A DNA stretch of 64,000 nucleotides from positions 16,407,476 through 16,471,475 of the forward strand of contig NC_091931.1 in NCBI RefSeq assembly GCF_041260155.1. Direction: 5' to 3'. Below are positions 22,120 to 34,023 of this stretch, piece by piece (position 1 is the first letter of the stretch; each line of letters starts with the position of its first letter). The DNA comes from Ptychodera flava. Its lineage: Eukaryota > Hemichordata > Enteropneusta > Ptychoderidae. The translations under genes were made by a program, and so were the position numbers. The notes beneath the pieces are model-generated. The model ran no database searches. It had not been told where the DNA came from and worked only from the letters and a program-made list of their open reading frames with translations.

Positions 22120-22805
22120 TCGGTTCACGCAGATATCTCAGACATTTTGACAAAATATCATGTGACCTTGGTGACCTTTGACCTCAAATATACATTATTG
22201 TCCATAACTCAGTAACCACAAGTGCTAAACCTTTATATTTGGTATGATGGGACACCTTATGACGCCATATATTGTACCTCATTAATTATGTGCATATCTA
22301 TTTTGAGCGAGCCAATAGAGCTAGAGGTCTGATTTTTGGTATATAGGAATAACTTAGCAATACAATTATTATGACAAAATGTGACGTGACCTCAATGACC
22401 TTTGACCTCAAATATATATATTTGTCCACAACTCAGTAACCACAAGTGCTACATCCTTCATATTTGGTATGATAAGACACCTTATGACACCACATATTGT
22501 ACCTCATTAATTATGCGCATATATAATTTTGAGCGCGCCAATAGAGCTAGAGGTCTGATTTTTGGTATATAGGAATAACTTAGCAATACAATTATTTTGA
22601 CAAAATGTCACGTGACCTCGATGACCTTTGACCTCAAATATACATATTTATCCACAACTCAGTAACCACAAGTGCTACACCCTTCATAAATGGTATGATG
22701 GGACACCTTATGACACCACATATTGTACCTCATTAATTATGTGCTTATCTAATTCTGAGCAAGCAAATAGAGCTGGATGTCCGATTTTTGGTATATAGGG
22801 ATAAC
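22120..22805 (+). repeat. Three ~225-base tandem repeats
   Basis: AGTAACCACAAGTGCTA recurs at about 22,211, 22,435 and 22,661, and GTACCTCATTAATTATG and GATTTTTGGTATATAGG follow in each unit. Period is about 225 bases. The unit contains GACCTTTGACCTCAAATAT. It lies inside the foldback element core, with no open frame across the units. Confidence 0.85.
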
Positions 22806-23119
22806 TATAGGGTAGAAATCTAAATATGCCCATCTAAATATTAGACATCTACCATCGAGAACAAAAGAAATTTGCTGTAATTTGAATATTTAAGGAGTTT
22901 AAGCAATTCCCGCTATAAATAAAGAACCCCTGCCTCAAACTCCACAAAAGTTGCTAGACATATTTTGCCGTTGTCATGCCATTGCTTCGTTTAATAACCA
23001 GTTAATCAAATGCCTAATTGACAGGAGGAAATTCAAGACCATATTTGAATAGTAGTATATATTGTCCTCAAAATTACTCTATCACGGCCCAAGTACTCAT
23101 TGCCTTCAGCAATACTGCC

Positions 23120-23124
<5 letters not shown>

Positions 23125-23172
<48 letters not shown>

Positions 23173-23173
23173 T
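23125..23173. repeat. (TTA)n microsatellite
   Basis: About 16 TTA units inside the foldback element core. Confidence 0.95.
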
Positions 23174-23557
23174 TATGCTCTCGCTATCACTCGTGCATAT
23201 GTCGTGAATTGGTCAAAATCTCGATGTATACCGTTGCTGGGTGTGCTTTATTACTTAAATATTTAATACCGATTATTAGTCTAAGAATAAAATGATGTCA
23301 TTCTTCCCATACCCGTTGTATTTAACAGAGTTTCTAATTCTGTTTTGATTTTTTGATTTTTCTCCCCTTTACAGTAATTTTATTCTCAATGTACTATTTC
23401 CCTAACCAACTGTAGGCCTACTGTGTAAGTCTTCTCATTCAAAATGTCCAACTTCATAATATTAGATGACCCATTTTTTTAATGATATGAATATTGTCTG
23501 TTAATTATAATAGAATCATAGTACCAAAGATATTGCTTTGAAAGCTGTTTCCGAAGT

Positions 23558-24117
23558 TACGAGTCGCATTGAGTTTCGTGAAAGTTGGATAGGTTGGCGA
23601 CAATATTGGATGGAATTGGGCGATAGTTAAATGAAGTTGGCCACAGTTGGGTCGCACTGAGCGAGAGCCGAATGAAGTCGGCCACAGTTGGGTCGCACTG
23701 AGCGAGAGCCGAATGAAGGTGGCCACAGTTGGGTCGCACTGAGCGAGAGCCGAATGAAGGTGGCCACAGTTGGGTCGCACTGAGCGAGAGTTGAATCGCA
23801 CTGAGCGAGAGCCGAATGAAGGTGGCCACAGTTGGGTCGCACTGAGCGAGAGTTGAATCGCATTGAGCGAGAGCCGAATGAAGGTGGCCACAGTTGGGTC
23901 ACACTGAGCGAGAGCCGAATGAAGGTGGCCACAGTTGGGTCGCACTGAGCGAGAGCCGAATGAAGGTGGCCACAGTTGGGTCGCACTGAGCGAGAGTTGA
24001 ATCGCATTGAGCGAGAGCCGAATGAAGGTGGCCACAGTTGGGTCGCACTGAGCGAGAGTTGAATGAAGTTTGGCTCAAAATGTAAGGTATTAATTTTGGC
24101 ATGGATTACGCGCCATA
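23558..24117 (-). repeat. Minisatellite-bearing right foldback arm
   Basis: Inverted partner of 18,260-18,940 with fewer 41-base units. Its open frames on the minus strand are the same artefact as in the left arm. Confidence 0.9.
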
Positions 24118-24809
24118 GTACGCTCTAGATGGCCTCTACGACCTTGATGAGTTCGAAATAGGAGGAAAAGCAGTACCCTGTACCGAGAGAGAGGAAGTGG
24201 GCAGAATGACAAACAGGGTAAACTGGCGTAGTTTGATGAGACCCTCGATAGAATGAATGAAAACGGACAATACTCCAAGCTGTGCAAAGAGGTTGAGCAC
24301 AGTTAGACTTTTGATCATAAAGCTATATAATTCTGAAACCCTAAGTATTTCAGAATAGCATACTTTTTAAATGTTTATTTATCCTGCGACTCTTTATGAT
24401 TGCAAGTAATTAAACATCAGTGACTGAACCATCAATTGTAGGTGATGGAGGGTGAATTATAATACTTTTATATAGTGTACCATCTAGTACACAAGCTCAT
24501 ATGCACCATAGGAAGCCCCTTTACAGACGTTTCTCTACGGTGCGTTTGTTTTTCTTAAAGTAAACAGTTTCAGAGCTTGTAGGATCTTCTCACTTGGTAA
24601 AATAATGATTTTGCGGATGGTGTGACCAAAGTGACCCAAGGTCATTTAAAAAACAGTACAAATTCCATTTATTGATAGAATATCTCATACCCATCATTTC
24701 TTTCCCAGCATTCCTTACACTTGTTTGATTTCAAACATGTCTTGGCAAGCTATCAAAGTGTGCATTTTGCTCTATTGCGGAACACGGAAGGTGGCCATCT
24801 TGCGTGTAG

Positions 24810-26087
24810 GTGCCCTCGACAACACAGAAGAAAACTTCCTCGAACCATGCATTCTTGTTTAACACTAAACTGGCCTATAGACACAATAATGGAATGAGAG
24901 TATCATGTTGTTTTGTTCTGTCAAGCTTTCGAGTCGGTATAGCCTTCAATGAAAACACCAGATGAGATTAAATGATCAAATTCACAACATTACAGTTTTC
25001 CAATTTTTTCGGCTACAGAATTCATCAATATTGACATAGTTTGTATTACATCAATTTCTGTAACTCCTTCAAAACCAGCTAGTCATTTTACTTCCCTTCC
25101 CTGAGAACAATGAATCCGTTTCTTGCAATCTATAAATAGGCCCTTGCTGTGTTTATGGCATAAGATGGGGGACACGAGAGTTACAGAGCTTCTTTCACAA
25201 CATTCGATATTTTTCAAAATAATTTAAATGTTTTCTGAAATTAACATTAATAATCATGACATTAGAGTGTTACAAATAACCCTTTGTTGTTTGTATATTT
25301 TTTACACTTCATTTTGGCCATAACCCTGAGAATCTTATGGTAGTGCAACGTAATTGTGATCATCTTAAAGTTGCTTCTTAGTAGTATAATCAAGGCGTAC
25401 ATCATGATCGTGAATTCTTGTCACGACTAAAATCAAATGCAAATAGTAACTAACTGTGTTGACAAATTGTTGGTGTTTCAACCAGCTTGTCCAACGCTAG
25501 CTAAACGATTGCTGTTTCAACAAGTGTCAAAAAGTCATCAATGTTACAGCTACTGGCCCTTAAGGAGTAATTTGCAATTTTTAAATGAATCTATCAATAT
25601 GAAATGGCTACTAATCAGTAATATATAATACTTGGTTCGATGTTAGCGTTATTCGTAGTTAGCAATGAGTTAACAAAGCAAGATTTGAATAGCCTAACAA
25701 TGTTGATAATTGCACTTTACATTAGTATGACAACTATTATGCCGTATTGAGATGACATTCAAAGGGCCAAGTGGCATCATAACATTCTTTATACGAGCTG
25801 TCATAACGGTGTGGTTCTAGGGCAAACCAGCCACTGCCATCAGCCGACGAGCTCTTTAGGATATCAAGTAGACAAAAAAAAATCTGCGGACCGGTCGCTT
25901 TTCCGATTAAGTACGCGCATGACGTTGTGCGCACCTTTCTGATAAGAGTATATGCCAGTCTCGCGATAGGCAGTGTTAGCGCAGGCCTATATATGACATT
26001 GCATGTACGGAAGCCACACAAAAAGATTAATGGTGACCATAGAATAACACTGTAACAGCAGTAAGTGACACGAATAAGAATTTTAAA
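24810..26087. other. Intergenic stretch between gene C relic and gene D
   Basis: No exon of the array family, no repeat family I recognise and no convincing open frame. The last ~100 bases are the presumed 5' untranslated region or promoter of gene D. I see no clear TATA box or initiator. Confidence 0.6.
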
Positions 26088-26160
26088 ATGACACGATTGT
26101 GCTTCCTTGTTTTAGTAAGTGTCGTCGCATGTGGAACAGGTAAGTGTGAACACATGTATT

Positions 26161-26213
<53 letters not shown>

Positions 26214-29200
26214 ATCGTGTCCTATCCGATTCTTAGGACGTTCTGTTTACTTTGTGGGTTGCTTTTGTCAGATTATATAGAAAATTGTCCACTATCGCTC
26301 CCATTCGCTACGCAAAACTCGGCAGATCGGACTACGTGCAGAGTACCTATCACAACTGCGTTGAATATGGCACAACTTTGTGAACAGAGTGACAATAAGA
26401 AAGTTACATAGATATTATAATGTCCATCCCTAGACGTTACATCGTGCTCCTGACCATTTTTCGTTGTGCAATTTTTGCAAGGACACATTTTAATTTCTTT
26501 TCTTTATCATTGGATGATCACTTGACTCCCTGAATTTCAAAGTTTAGCAAAAAACGTCATGACCTTAAAAACATTGTTTACTACGCATGGACGACATGTC
26601 ATTTTACAATTCGTTTGACGTCATTTGTTAAATAAATCTGCTTCCACTAGTACAAAGGGTCAGATAGTTTGACCTCGATAAGACGAGTCTATATGCAAGT
26701 GGTGTTGTAAACATTTCAATTATTTATGATACTTAAGCCTGAACACGTATAGCAATTTGTCGTTGCGAAAGCTTTCTTCAGTTGTGTTTAATGACCTTAG
26801 AGACTATGTATCGCTCGACTTATTCAGACATGTAACTGTCAACATTCGACATAATTCATAGGTACCAATGCTCTTCCATCATTCGAAGACAGCTTCCTTG
26901 GGTTAGAAGAAAGTCTCCTACACTTTGACGATTCTTTCGGCAAGCAGGTGCCCCTAGTGCGAGCACTGCAGTCCCAGAGAGTCCCTCTTCCTCTTCTACG
27001 AGCGCTGATATCACGTGACGTGATCCAGGTCAGGGATTTACTCTCTTGGTTATTTTTTTATAATATATGTGCCACTGAGCCACCTCTCAAATATGATCTT
27101 CACAGAAAGACAACATTTAGTATGTAAAAATGATAGATATATAGATAATAATATGGACAGACGCGCAGTGTTGGGGTCAAGGTCAACTAACTTTAATACA
27201 ATGATGGCAGGCTGTATGCCAAAGTCCGCCACTGTGGGTCAAACAAAGCACAAGTAAGAGAGCATGAGTAGAACAAAGATAATAAAGATATAAATTAATA
27301 TGAGCGCTTATGGTTTGGGTGGGAAGGTGGGGAAAGCTCGAAGGTCAAAGCTATTAAACAATGGTGGACCCCAAATTAGCCTCGTTCTACGCCCATTCAG
27401 AGCACAGCCTCGAACCCGCTCAATTTGAACTGCAATTAAAACAAGAACTATTGTAACTGAAACGTTGGCTACAGCAATCACTTCAGATCATTATATTATA
27501 TAATATTATATTATATTATATTATATTATATTATATTATATTATATTATATTATATTATATTATATTATATTATATTATATTGTATTGTATTGTATTGTA
27601 TTGTATTGTATTGTATTGTATTATATTATATTATATTATATTATATTATATTATATTATATTATATTATATTATATTATATTATATTATATTATATTATA
27701 TTTCCTGTGAACAGCACGGTATGGCTGAGGCTGGTATATTGCCAGCCATTATTGCTTCAAGACATCAACCACACCTTTTAGTCCGCGATCTGATGCTTTT
27801 TCAACATATGATAAAGGAGATTGGAAAGTCAGTCTTGCAAGAAGCCATAAAGAAGAAGGACGAACATAGAGTGTTTACATTTGCCGCCCCTATGGCCGTT
27901 TCCAGACCCTTGGAATACTTGTAAGATACGTCATCATCGGGGAATATTTGGGATAACTGTATATATAATAGAAAAACAAAATGCACAATGAACGCCATTG
28001 AAACTAACTTTGGAGATTTTGATATTATTATTTTTCAAATTTCTCGAAAGTGTTAAGTGCCCTATAGCTGAATGTTGCAATAGTACAAATTTATCATATA
28101 ACCAAGTAAATTATTTAAAAAGGAAAACAGATGAGCTTACATTTGAAGATTAAAATGACATTACTTCACCATCCAATTATCCCAAATCAATGCTAATCGT
28201 GTTTATGTAAAAGACTGTCATAACAGCATCGACCTTACTAACAAGAATATTTACAATGAGATGGCGAAAAGCTAGTTAATGTCATTCAGTAATTCATTTG
28301 CGTCAATAGGTATAATGCACAACATTTTTAGGAATCTGCGAACTTTGTGCATACCTCGGCCACAATCAGAGTGCAGGAAACAGAAAAGCACTATCACTAG
28401 ATAATAATGTTTGCGAGAATAGTCCAAATCCTTTCTACTCTCATGCAGTAAACTTTTCCTGAATACCACGCTTCGTAATATGATATCATTTTTACATTTT
28501 CAGAGGCGAACGAGGCACACTGAAAGGCTTTCTTGTTGACCTGATCAACGCAGGTAAAACATCAATCAAATAATTTCTTGAACAGGGATATTTTTCCTAA
28601 CAGAAGATCTTTTCTTTCTGAATTTATTATGCTTTCGTAAAACGGTAGGGAAACAATAATGGCACACCAGCTAATCAAATCAAATCGAGTTACATCCATC
28701 ACCAATGGTTTCTGTTTCGGTAGCTCTGCATGGTTTATATATTAACACGTACTGAACGCATGATATAAAATGCACGACAGAATAATACAGTGATTCTTGA
28801 GTAGAACTCACAACTATGGATAAAGCTGATACGTCTTACCTTCACTCAGAAATAACCATCGTCTCTGCTTGAATGTTATTTGTAAACATGTTTTGCTTGG
28901 ACTCCAGTGTGCGAGGCAGCTGGGAAGCGCTGTGTTGTACAGCAAACTGAAATGACGAATTGCTTTACACACCAAAGAGGAGAACGCCTGGTAGCCGGAA
29001 AGGGTAAGTAACGTTTCATCATTATTTGGTAAATGTGTTTCTTTCGTGTCAACAAGTTCAGCTATCATGTATAGCATGTTATCAATCTAGCTGCACAATC
29101 ATGAAGTTCCCTTTTGACAATGAATGGTGAAATTAATTGTATGAATATCCTTTTCGTTCTGCAATTTAAGCCGAAGTCTGTCTTGTTGCCTAACTTGTTA

Positions 29201-30674
29201 TTAAAGGAAATTAACTAGACCGTCTAATTGGAGTATGAATATCGAAATATTGTGCACTCGAGTTTTTGTAGTTTAATAGTGTATTCAACTGAAAGAATGA
29301 ACGTAGACTCGCAACCAAATAAGTGTCCGTAGCCTCGTCATCGAGTCTTCACAAATCTTACTGTCTCTGACAGCAGGATAACATAGCACAATTTTTCAAA
29401 CATTGATACTTTATGAAGGCTTTACTTTACCAATACACTTTTTCTTTTGTGAGGGTTATCTTCAAACCATTGACTCTCTGCCCTTGAAACAAAGGACATT
29501 ACACAAAGTCATCAGGTAGCAAGTATCGATTGACAACTTCAGAAAGACAAGCGGTTCCCTCGAAAGACGACTTTCACTCCATTTATGGAAAACTGCTACA
29601 CTCATGGACACTATGACAATAGTAATAGCCTTGTGTTAACTCTTCCCCAACAGGTCTTCTCGCCAAACAGTTTGACATGTGTATGACATGGTTCAAGACG
29701 GATGAGCGAGCAATACTAGTATCCTTCTCCAAACCATATTGGCGTTTAAATGACTTGGCTTTTTTTATTGTGAAGAAAGGGAATCCTGACAAATTCGACC
29801 CAAGGAACATAACAGGAGAGCAACTTGGTAATTTTTTTTCATATTTAGAGAGATAAAAATTCTGATTTATCGAGATGAAGAGCATACGCAACATCTCACG
29901 TTCAGATAATAATTAACTGACTGGGAAAAGTATATTCGCACGTTTGATGGTATGAGAACTGAAGAAAAAGTAATTGGCGCGAAGTGTTGCCGACCATAAG
30001 ATCGACATTTGTGTATAAATGTCAATTTTTTTTTATTCCAGGATTTTTATTCGGTCATTCGAGTAGTCCTGTTTGTTTACGAACTTCCAGAAATGTTATT
30101 GGTGCGGAGGATTTTCCTGATCAAAAGGCTGTTTTTTTTATGCACAGGTCAGGGTTGAATCCAAACATTATGATAAGCTCAAGGTAAGATACCATAAAAA
30201 ATCTATTAATAGTACACACGGATACACTAAAATACGCTGTTGTTTTAACAAGGAAGGTTTCTCAGAGCGTTTGCATCTACTACACCAACAGGAAAAATGT
30301 ACTCTGGCCCTGTACATCCTCGCCCAGACTCGCCTCAAACTGTCAAAAGATAAATTCGGACGACTCCCTATTTTCTGACAGTGGTCAAATAGTAACCTAC
30401 GTAGTCCCTCTCTTCCCAGGTAAAGGCATTTTTCATCTACACAATTGAAGGATTCTTCAACGAAGACGAACTCGAGCATGTTGGCGAACCAATTCACTGC
30501 GGCGGAGGAGGGGAATTGCATGGCGTGACACGCAAGGACAATGAACTACCATGGTTCGATGAGACGCTTACAAAAATGAAGGAGGACGGCCGATATTATG
30601 ACTTATGCAGGAAAACTGAAGAAAGTAAGTATAACATATTGCCATGTATTTTTATATCACTCATTACAGGATGC

Positions 30675-30740
<66 letters not shown>

Positions 30741-32218
30741 GGGTATATTATATATATATCACATACATAGACCCAGTTATCCCTATAGTATGACGTCACA
30801 CTATAGGTATATGACTACGATGAATCCATATTCCACATGTGGTGGATATGGGACCCGGACTACTTTTAAAACGTAAACAAAAAATCAGCTGTTCAGAACT
30901 TATTTTCAAATCCCTGAAATGCAAAAGTGGGAGGGTAATGAAACATAAGGAAATATGGAGTATTAAAATATGTGTAGAACACAAAATAACGTCGATACTA
31001 GAATTTTTATGAATTTGATTTCGATTGAAACGTTTGATTTGTACACCGCTGACATTTTAACGGTATGTATACCGGCATTTTGTGTTGTCTAGCTCGTCAA
31101 AATTGCCCTTCTCGAAGTCCATCAAACAACATAATAAGCATAGCCGATAACCCAAGACACGTACCAATCATCCCTACAGCAGTAAGAATGTTTTCTGAAG
31201 CAACATTGACGGGTTTCAAGTTCAACATCACGATCAATGCTGCCGCGGCAGTCAGCCAGTCGAGCCCCCGGGGCGAGCCGATGAAGCAAAGAGCCGTACA
31301 TTATTTCTGACAGCAATGACGATACTCCGGACTTGAGACTCATCAGAAGAAAAGCTATTATATTTTTCAAGAGCGACGAGTTCACAATGTTATCAGTGCA
31401 TTTAAAGGTGCAAGCTATTGTTTTGTCCATGCATATTGTGCATCACGTTTCCTGTATTGTACATGTTGTTGAACTTCTGTCGTCTCGCGTCTGAGCTAAG
31501 AAAGACTCGTTGCTTGTATGTTGTCTTACCGATTGAGTCAGAGCCGAACACTGTTCTTCATTATATTTAAACACGCTCATTTATTCGTAAAATATTAAAC
31601 ATACAATTGACAATTTCGTAAACATAATAATTGTTAATTTTGAAAATTCATACAAACTTTGCAAAGCAGAATTATTTGAATGATGTTCGAATATTGACAA
31701 AAATAACCCGTTCTCACCAGCCGCGGCTGAGTGTCGCGACGTCCCGCTTGTACGTCCAATAATTTTATGAATGAATTTTCACTAAAATTGATGTTATAGT
31801 AAGTACCAAATAAATACCTTGCATTAAAAATCCATAGTCTTTCCTATTTCCGCTTGATTCGCACAGAAAAAGCCCTACGAGAGACGCTCATTATCCATAG
31901 GAGCAGCCCCGACATGTTGAGCTGACCGCAGTCAAGTCAGCTGTGACCAGCCACGACCGCATACACACAAGCGTATGAATTCTTGTAAAATACTCCCTCT
32001 CGTTTTTCCCAGTAATTATCATTCCTGGAAGGTTATTCACGGAAAACTGGGTCTATGCATGTGATAAATATATAATCCCCCCCCCCCCCGTATTCCTCAC
32101 TCGTGATTCCCCGTGTAGCGGCCGTATCCCCCCTCGCCTACGGCTCGGAGGGATACGGCCGCTACACGGGGAATCACTCGTCCGCGACGCAGCCACACTC
32201 GTTCGGAATACGGGGGAT

Positions 32219-32313
<95 letters not shown>

Positions 32314-32686
32314 AATGGACTTATTGTTTTTATATCATTTTCCTTGACTAAACTTGTTCCGTTCTTCAACTCGGTATATTATAATGTTGTGACTTAGTAT
32401 AGGTAACATCAAACTATTGTTGTCTAAAGTGATGTGTATAAAACATGACACAGATCTTGTAATTGATGACGTCGACTTCAGAACAGCCGGTTGGATGGCA
32501 ATTACATTGTTACAGTAAGTTTGAATGTAATGATATCTAACAGTTGACAAGAAACACATTCGTTGCTATGATTTCAGTCAATCAAATGCATTTGGGTACC
32601 CACATAGTGATGGATGTTTGAGGCAATTATTTAATTTTTGATTCTTTGTCTTTGCAGGACATGGAGGAAAGCCGGCGTGCGTTTAG
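26088..32686 (+). CDS. Gene D: secreted SBP_bac_3-like protein, diverged paralogue, 9 exons
   Basis: Exons 26088-26139, 26862-27028, 27715-27920, 28504-28553, 28908-29003, 29654-29827, 30042-30183, 30420-30624, 32658-32686; phases as in gene A. Signal peptide MTRLCFLVLVSVVACG. Binding-fold motifs: RGTLKGFLVDLINAG, VCEAAGKRC, KQFDMCMTWFKTDERAILVS, then FFIYTIEGFF and WFDETLTKMKEDGRYYDLC; the end is RHGGKPACV. Exon 2 is shorter than in gene A. Exon 7 is two bases too long for its neighbours' phases. It contains a run of eight T (30,132-30,139), and with six T the frame reads AVFYAQVRVESKHYDKLK and joins exon 8 correctly. So either the T-run is miscounted or the gene is newly broken. With the six-T reading the product is 372 residues. 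Role and ligand unknown. Confidence 0.75.
26163..26211. repeat. (GA)n microsatellite
   Basis: About 24 GA units in intron 1 of gene D, just downstream of the signal-peptide exon. Confidence 0.95.
27482..27702. repeat. (ATATT)n pentanucleotide satellite beside the exon 3 splice site of gene D
   Basis: About 44 five-base units, ATATT with a central block of GTATT variants (27,581-27,620). It ends only 12 bases before exon 3 (27,715), so the branch-point and pyrimidine-tract region of intron 2 is made of satellite sequence. Confidence 0.95.
30674..30755. repeat. (TA)n microsatellite before the Crypton-derived insertion in intron 8 of gene D
   Basis: TA repeats with a short interruption (TTTATATATAGGGTATATTA). 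They directly border the left end of the element at 30,756. Confidence 0.9.
30756..32068 (+). mobile_element. Crypton-derived, non-autonomous element in intron 8 of gene D
   Basis: Inverted ends of about 22 bases: TATCACATACATAGACCCAG on the left and its near-perfect complement CTGGGTCTATGCATGTGATA on the right. The outer TATCACATG matches the ends of the Crypton at 2332-4794. A relic of the recombinase C-terminus is on the plus strand near 31,190-31,310 (SEATLTGFKFNITINAA ... stop), parallel to GGATLNNCKINVAINIG in the other element. The catalytic part is missing. As in the first element, the 3' side is joined through CATGTGATAAATATATAAT to a hairpin. Confidence 0.6.
32077..32217. repeat. 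Hairpin with CTCGCCT/CGGCTC apex, 3' of the Crypton-derived element
   Basis: Inner arms 32,103-32,138 and 32,142-32,177 are almost perfect complements (GTGATTCCCCGTGTAGCGGC / GCCGCTACACGGGGAATCAC). An outer pair CCCCGTATTCC / GGAATACGGGG extends it, with a GATTATATATA foot. Apex CTCGCCTACGGCTCGGAG. The stem sequence is unrelated to the hairpin at 2171-2332, but apex and foot agree. Confidence 0.9.
32218..32310. repeat. (TA)n microsatellite after the hairpin in intron 8 of gene D
   Basis: About 45 TA units, closing the block that begins with the TA tract at 30,674. Confidence 0.95.
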
Positions 32687-33676
32687 CTTCTTGTCTTTAC
32701 TCTACCAAACGATGACAGAATGCGAATTTATTAGATATTTTAGAGATCTTAGATTTGCATAAAATCACTACAATTATTTCCATAATGCGACTGTGTACAA
32801 ACAATCTTACTACCCTGCAAATATTCTACAGGTATCATCAATCAATCCACTACTTCACAAGGTGATGTTAGTGTTGAATCTTTTCTACATGGTTACTGGA
32901 AAATATAATGTAGTTAGAAAATACGGCTAGTTTTCAATCGGATTCGAACCCACAACATACATATAATGTTAGAAAAAATGTCGTTCAATGTTGTGTATGC
33001 TTTCAACTTGTACGATTCTTGAAGTATCAAACACCAAAGTAAGTCATTAAGTTGCTAAAGATAGCCTCAAGATTCAATAAAATTTTTTTTGCCTGTTCTA
33101 TGCGTGTCATTGGTGCATTCATTATGCGACGATCTTTACTAACGTACAACGAGCCTTGAAACCTGTTCTTAAACTTGTATCAGATCTTTCCTTAGCAAAC
33201 ATGCACTGGGAACCCATGATTGTGGTCTTATTTCAGTGTTACCCTCTCCTTTCCCTTGCCTGGGGCTGCTGTAGCCCACTCGAAGATGCATTCGGTGGCA
33301 CCTCTAAGGCAAAACTATTCCTGCGAACGCTAGCTGGTTATAAAAAGTCTCACAACTGATCTCCGGGATTCGAGAGATGTACTTGCTCCATTGTCTTGAT
33401 AACTAGAGCATTAGAGTCCATCTTCATGTGATACGCGTGATATTATCATGATAGAATCTGTTACAGCCTGTTTCCTACTGCTTGTAGGAAACAGGCTGTA
33501 ATAGTTTGTAATATTCAAAGTGTTGTACAATCTCATCCACTCAATCGAGAAGCTTGTTCAAAATTGGCAAACATGATAAAATGCGAGATAAATGTTGTTC
33601 ATGAAACGTCAACGGAGTAACCCTGGTCGTTTGTTGCATTTACTGACTGATCATTTATATTACATTCTTCAGGGAC
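32687..33676 (+). other. 3' flank of gene D
   Basis: Presumed 3' untranslated region with a poly(A) signal AATAAA at 33,076-33,081, about 390 bases after the stop. A short perfect hairpin (ACAGCCTGTTTCCTAC / GTAGGAAACAGGCTGT) lies at about 33,455-33,498. Nothing else recognised. Confidence 0.5.
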
Positions 33677-34023
33677 TTAAGGTAGAACGCGCCTCGGGGA
33701 CAGATATTCGGACTCTCACACTTTTACAATTCTTTCCTGACATACCACTTGTGGGGGTTAATTTTAAAGCTCTTGGTATAAGAAAACGTTTAACCGGCTT
33801 AGTTTTTCGAAATTCGAAAATTTTCTTTTTCTCCATAGAGTGAACACAGGGATGGCGGCCATTTTTAATTTCTAATATCGTTATATCCTGGGTAATTTGT
33901 TGTTTCTCTAGTACCAAAATTTGCACAGTGACCCAATTTTTTATACTTGATTTAGTAAGAAAATGGCTGAAAATTTGAGCAAAAGTTTTAAGTCTTTCAC
34001 TTTCGAGGTGCATACTACCTTAA
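33677..34023 (+). repeat. Dispersed ~340-base repeat flanked by TTAA
   Basis: Begins GGTAGAACGCGCCTCGG and ends CGAGGTGCATACTACC, giving imperfect inverted ends of about 17 bases with TTAA on both sides (33,677-33,680; 34,020-34,023). Related copies: about 56,700-57,029 (inverted) and worn copies in intron 4 of genes A and B. It has no coding capacity. TTAA flanks suggest a cut-and-paste element with TTAA targets, family not identified. Confidence 0.65.

Larger units (their letters stand above)
18260..24117. mobile_element. 5.86-kb foldback-type DNA element with long inverted arms built from a minisatellite
   Basis: Left arm 18,260-18,940 and right arm 23,558-24,117 are inverted copies, starting TATGGCGCGTAATCCATGCC at the outer ends and converging on GCGACTCGT. 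Most of each arm is a 41-base tandem unit (CTCTCGCTCAGTGCGACCCA + ACTGTGGCCACCTTCATTCGG) with a 21-base variant (CTCTCGCTCAATGCGATTCAA); copy number differs between arms. It is flanked by a 7-bp duplication GTACGCT (18,253-18,259 and 24,118-24,124) within exon 8 of gene C. Long inverted repeats with internal satellites plus a 7-bp duplication recall Galileo-like (P superfamily) foldback elements, but I find no transposase, so the superfamily is a guess. The element looks non-autonomous. Confidence 0.8.
17628..24809 (+). pseudogene. Gene C: relic of a third family member, exons 3-7 missing, exon 8 split by a foldback element
   Basis: Exon 2 survives at 17,628-17,871 (GIDAFRT ... IPVDLSLSFIVRKFQ, with an in-frame stop). 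Exon 8 begins near 18,243 (EAVFPYA), is split at 18,260, and resumes at 24,125 (LDGLYDLDEFEIGGKAVPC ... NGQYSKLCKEVEH). Exon 9 lies at 24,781-24,809 and still ends KHGRWPSCV-stop, but its acceptor is GCGG instead of GCAG. No signal-peptide exon and no lobe-1 exons (3-7) are found between 17,871 and 18,243. Exon 8 also has a frame change near GTAAACTGGCG (about 24,227). It is a dead copy whose decay preceded or accompanied the insertion. If the insertion is removed mentally, the flanks join in frame through the 7-bp duplication. Confidence 0.75.

Noticed and set aside
22120-22805. CRISPR-like array
   Set aside because: Only three long diverged tandem units, no short repeats with unique spacers, eukaryotic context.
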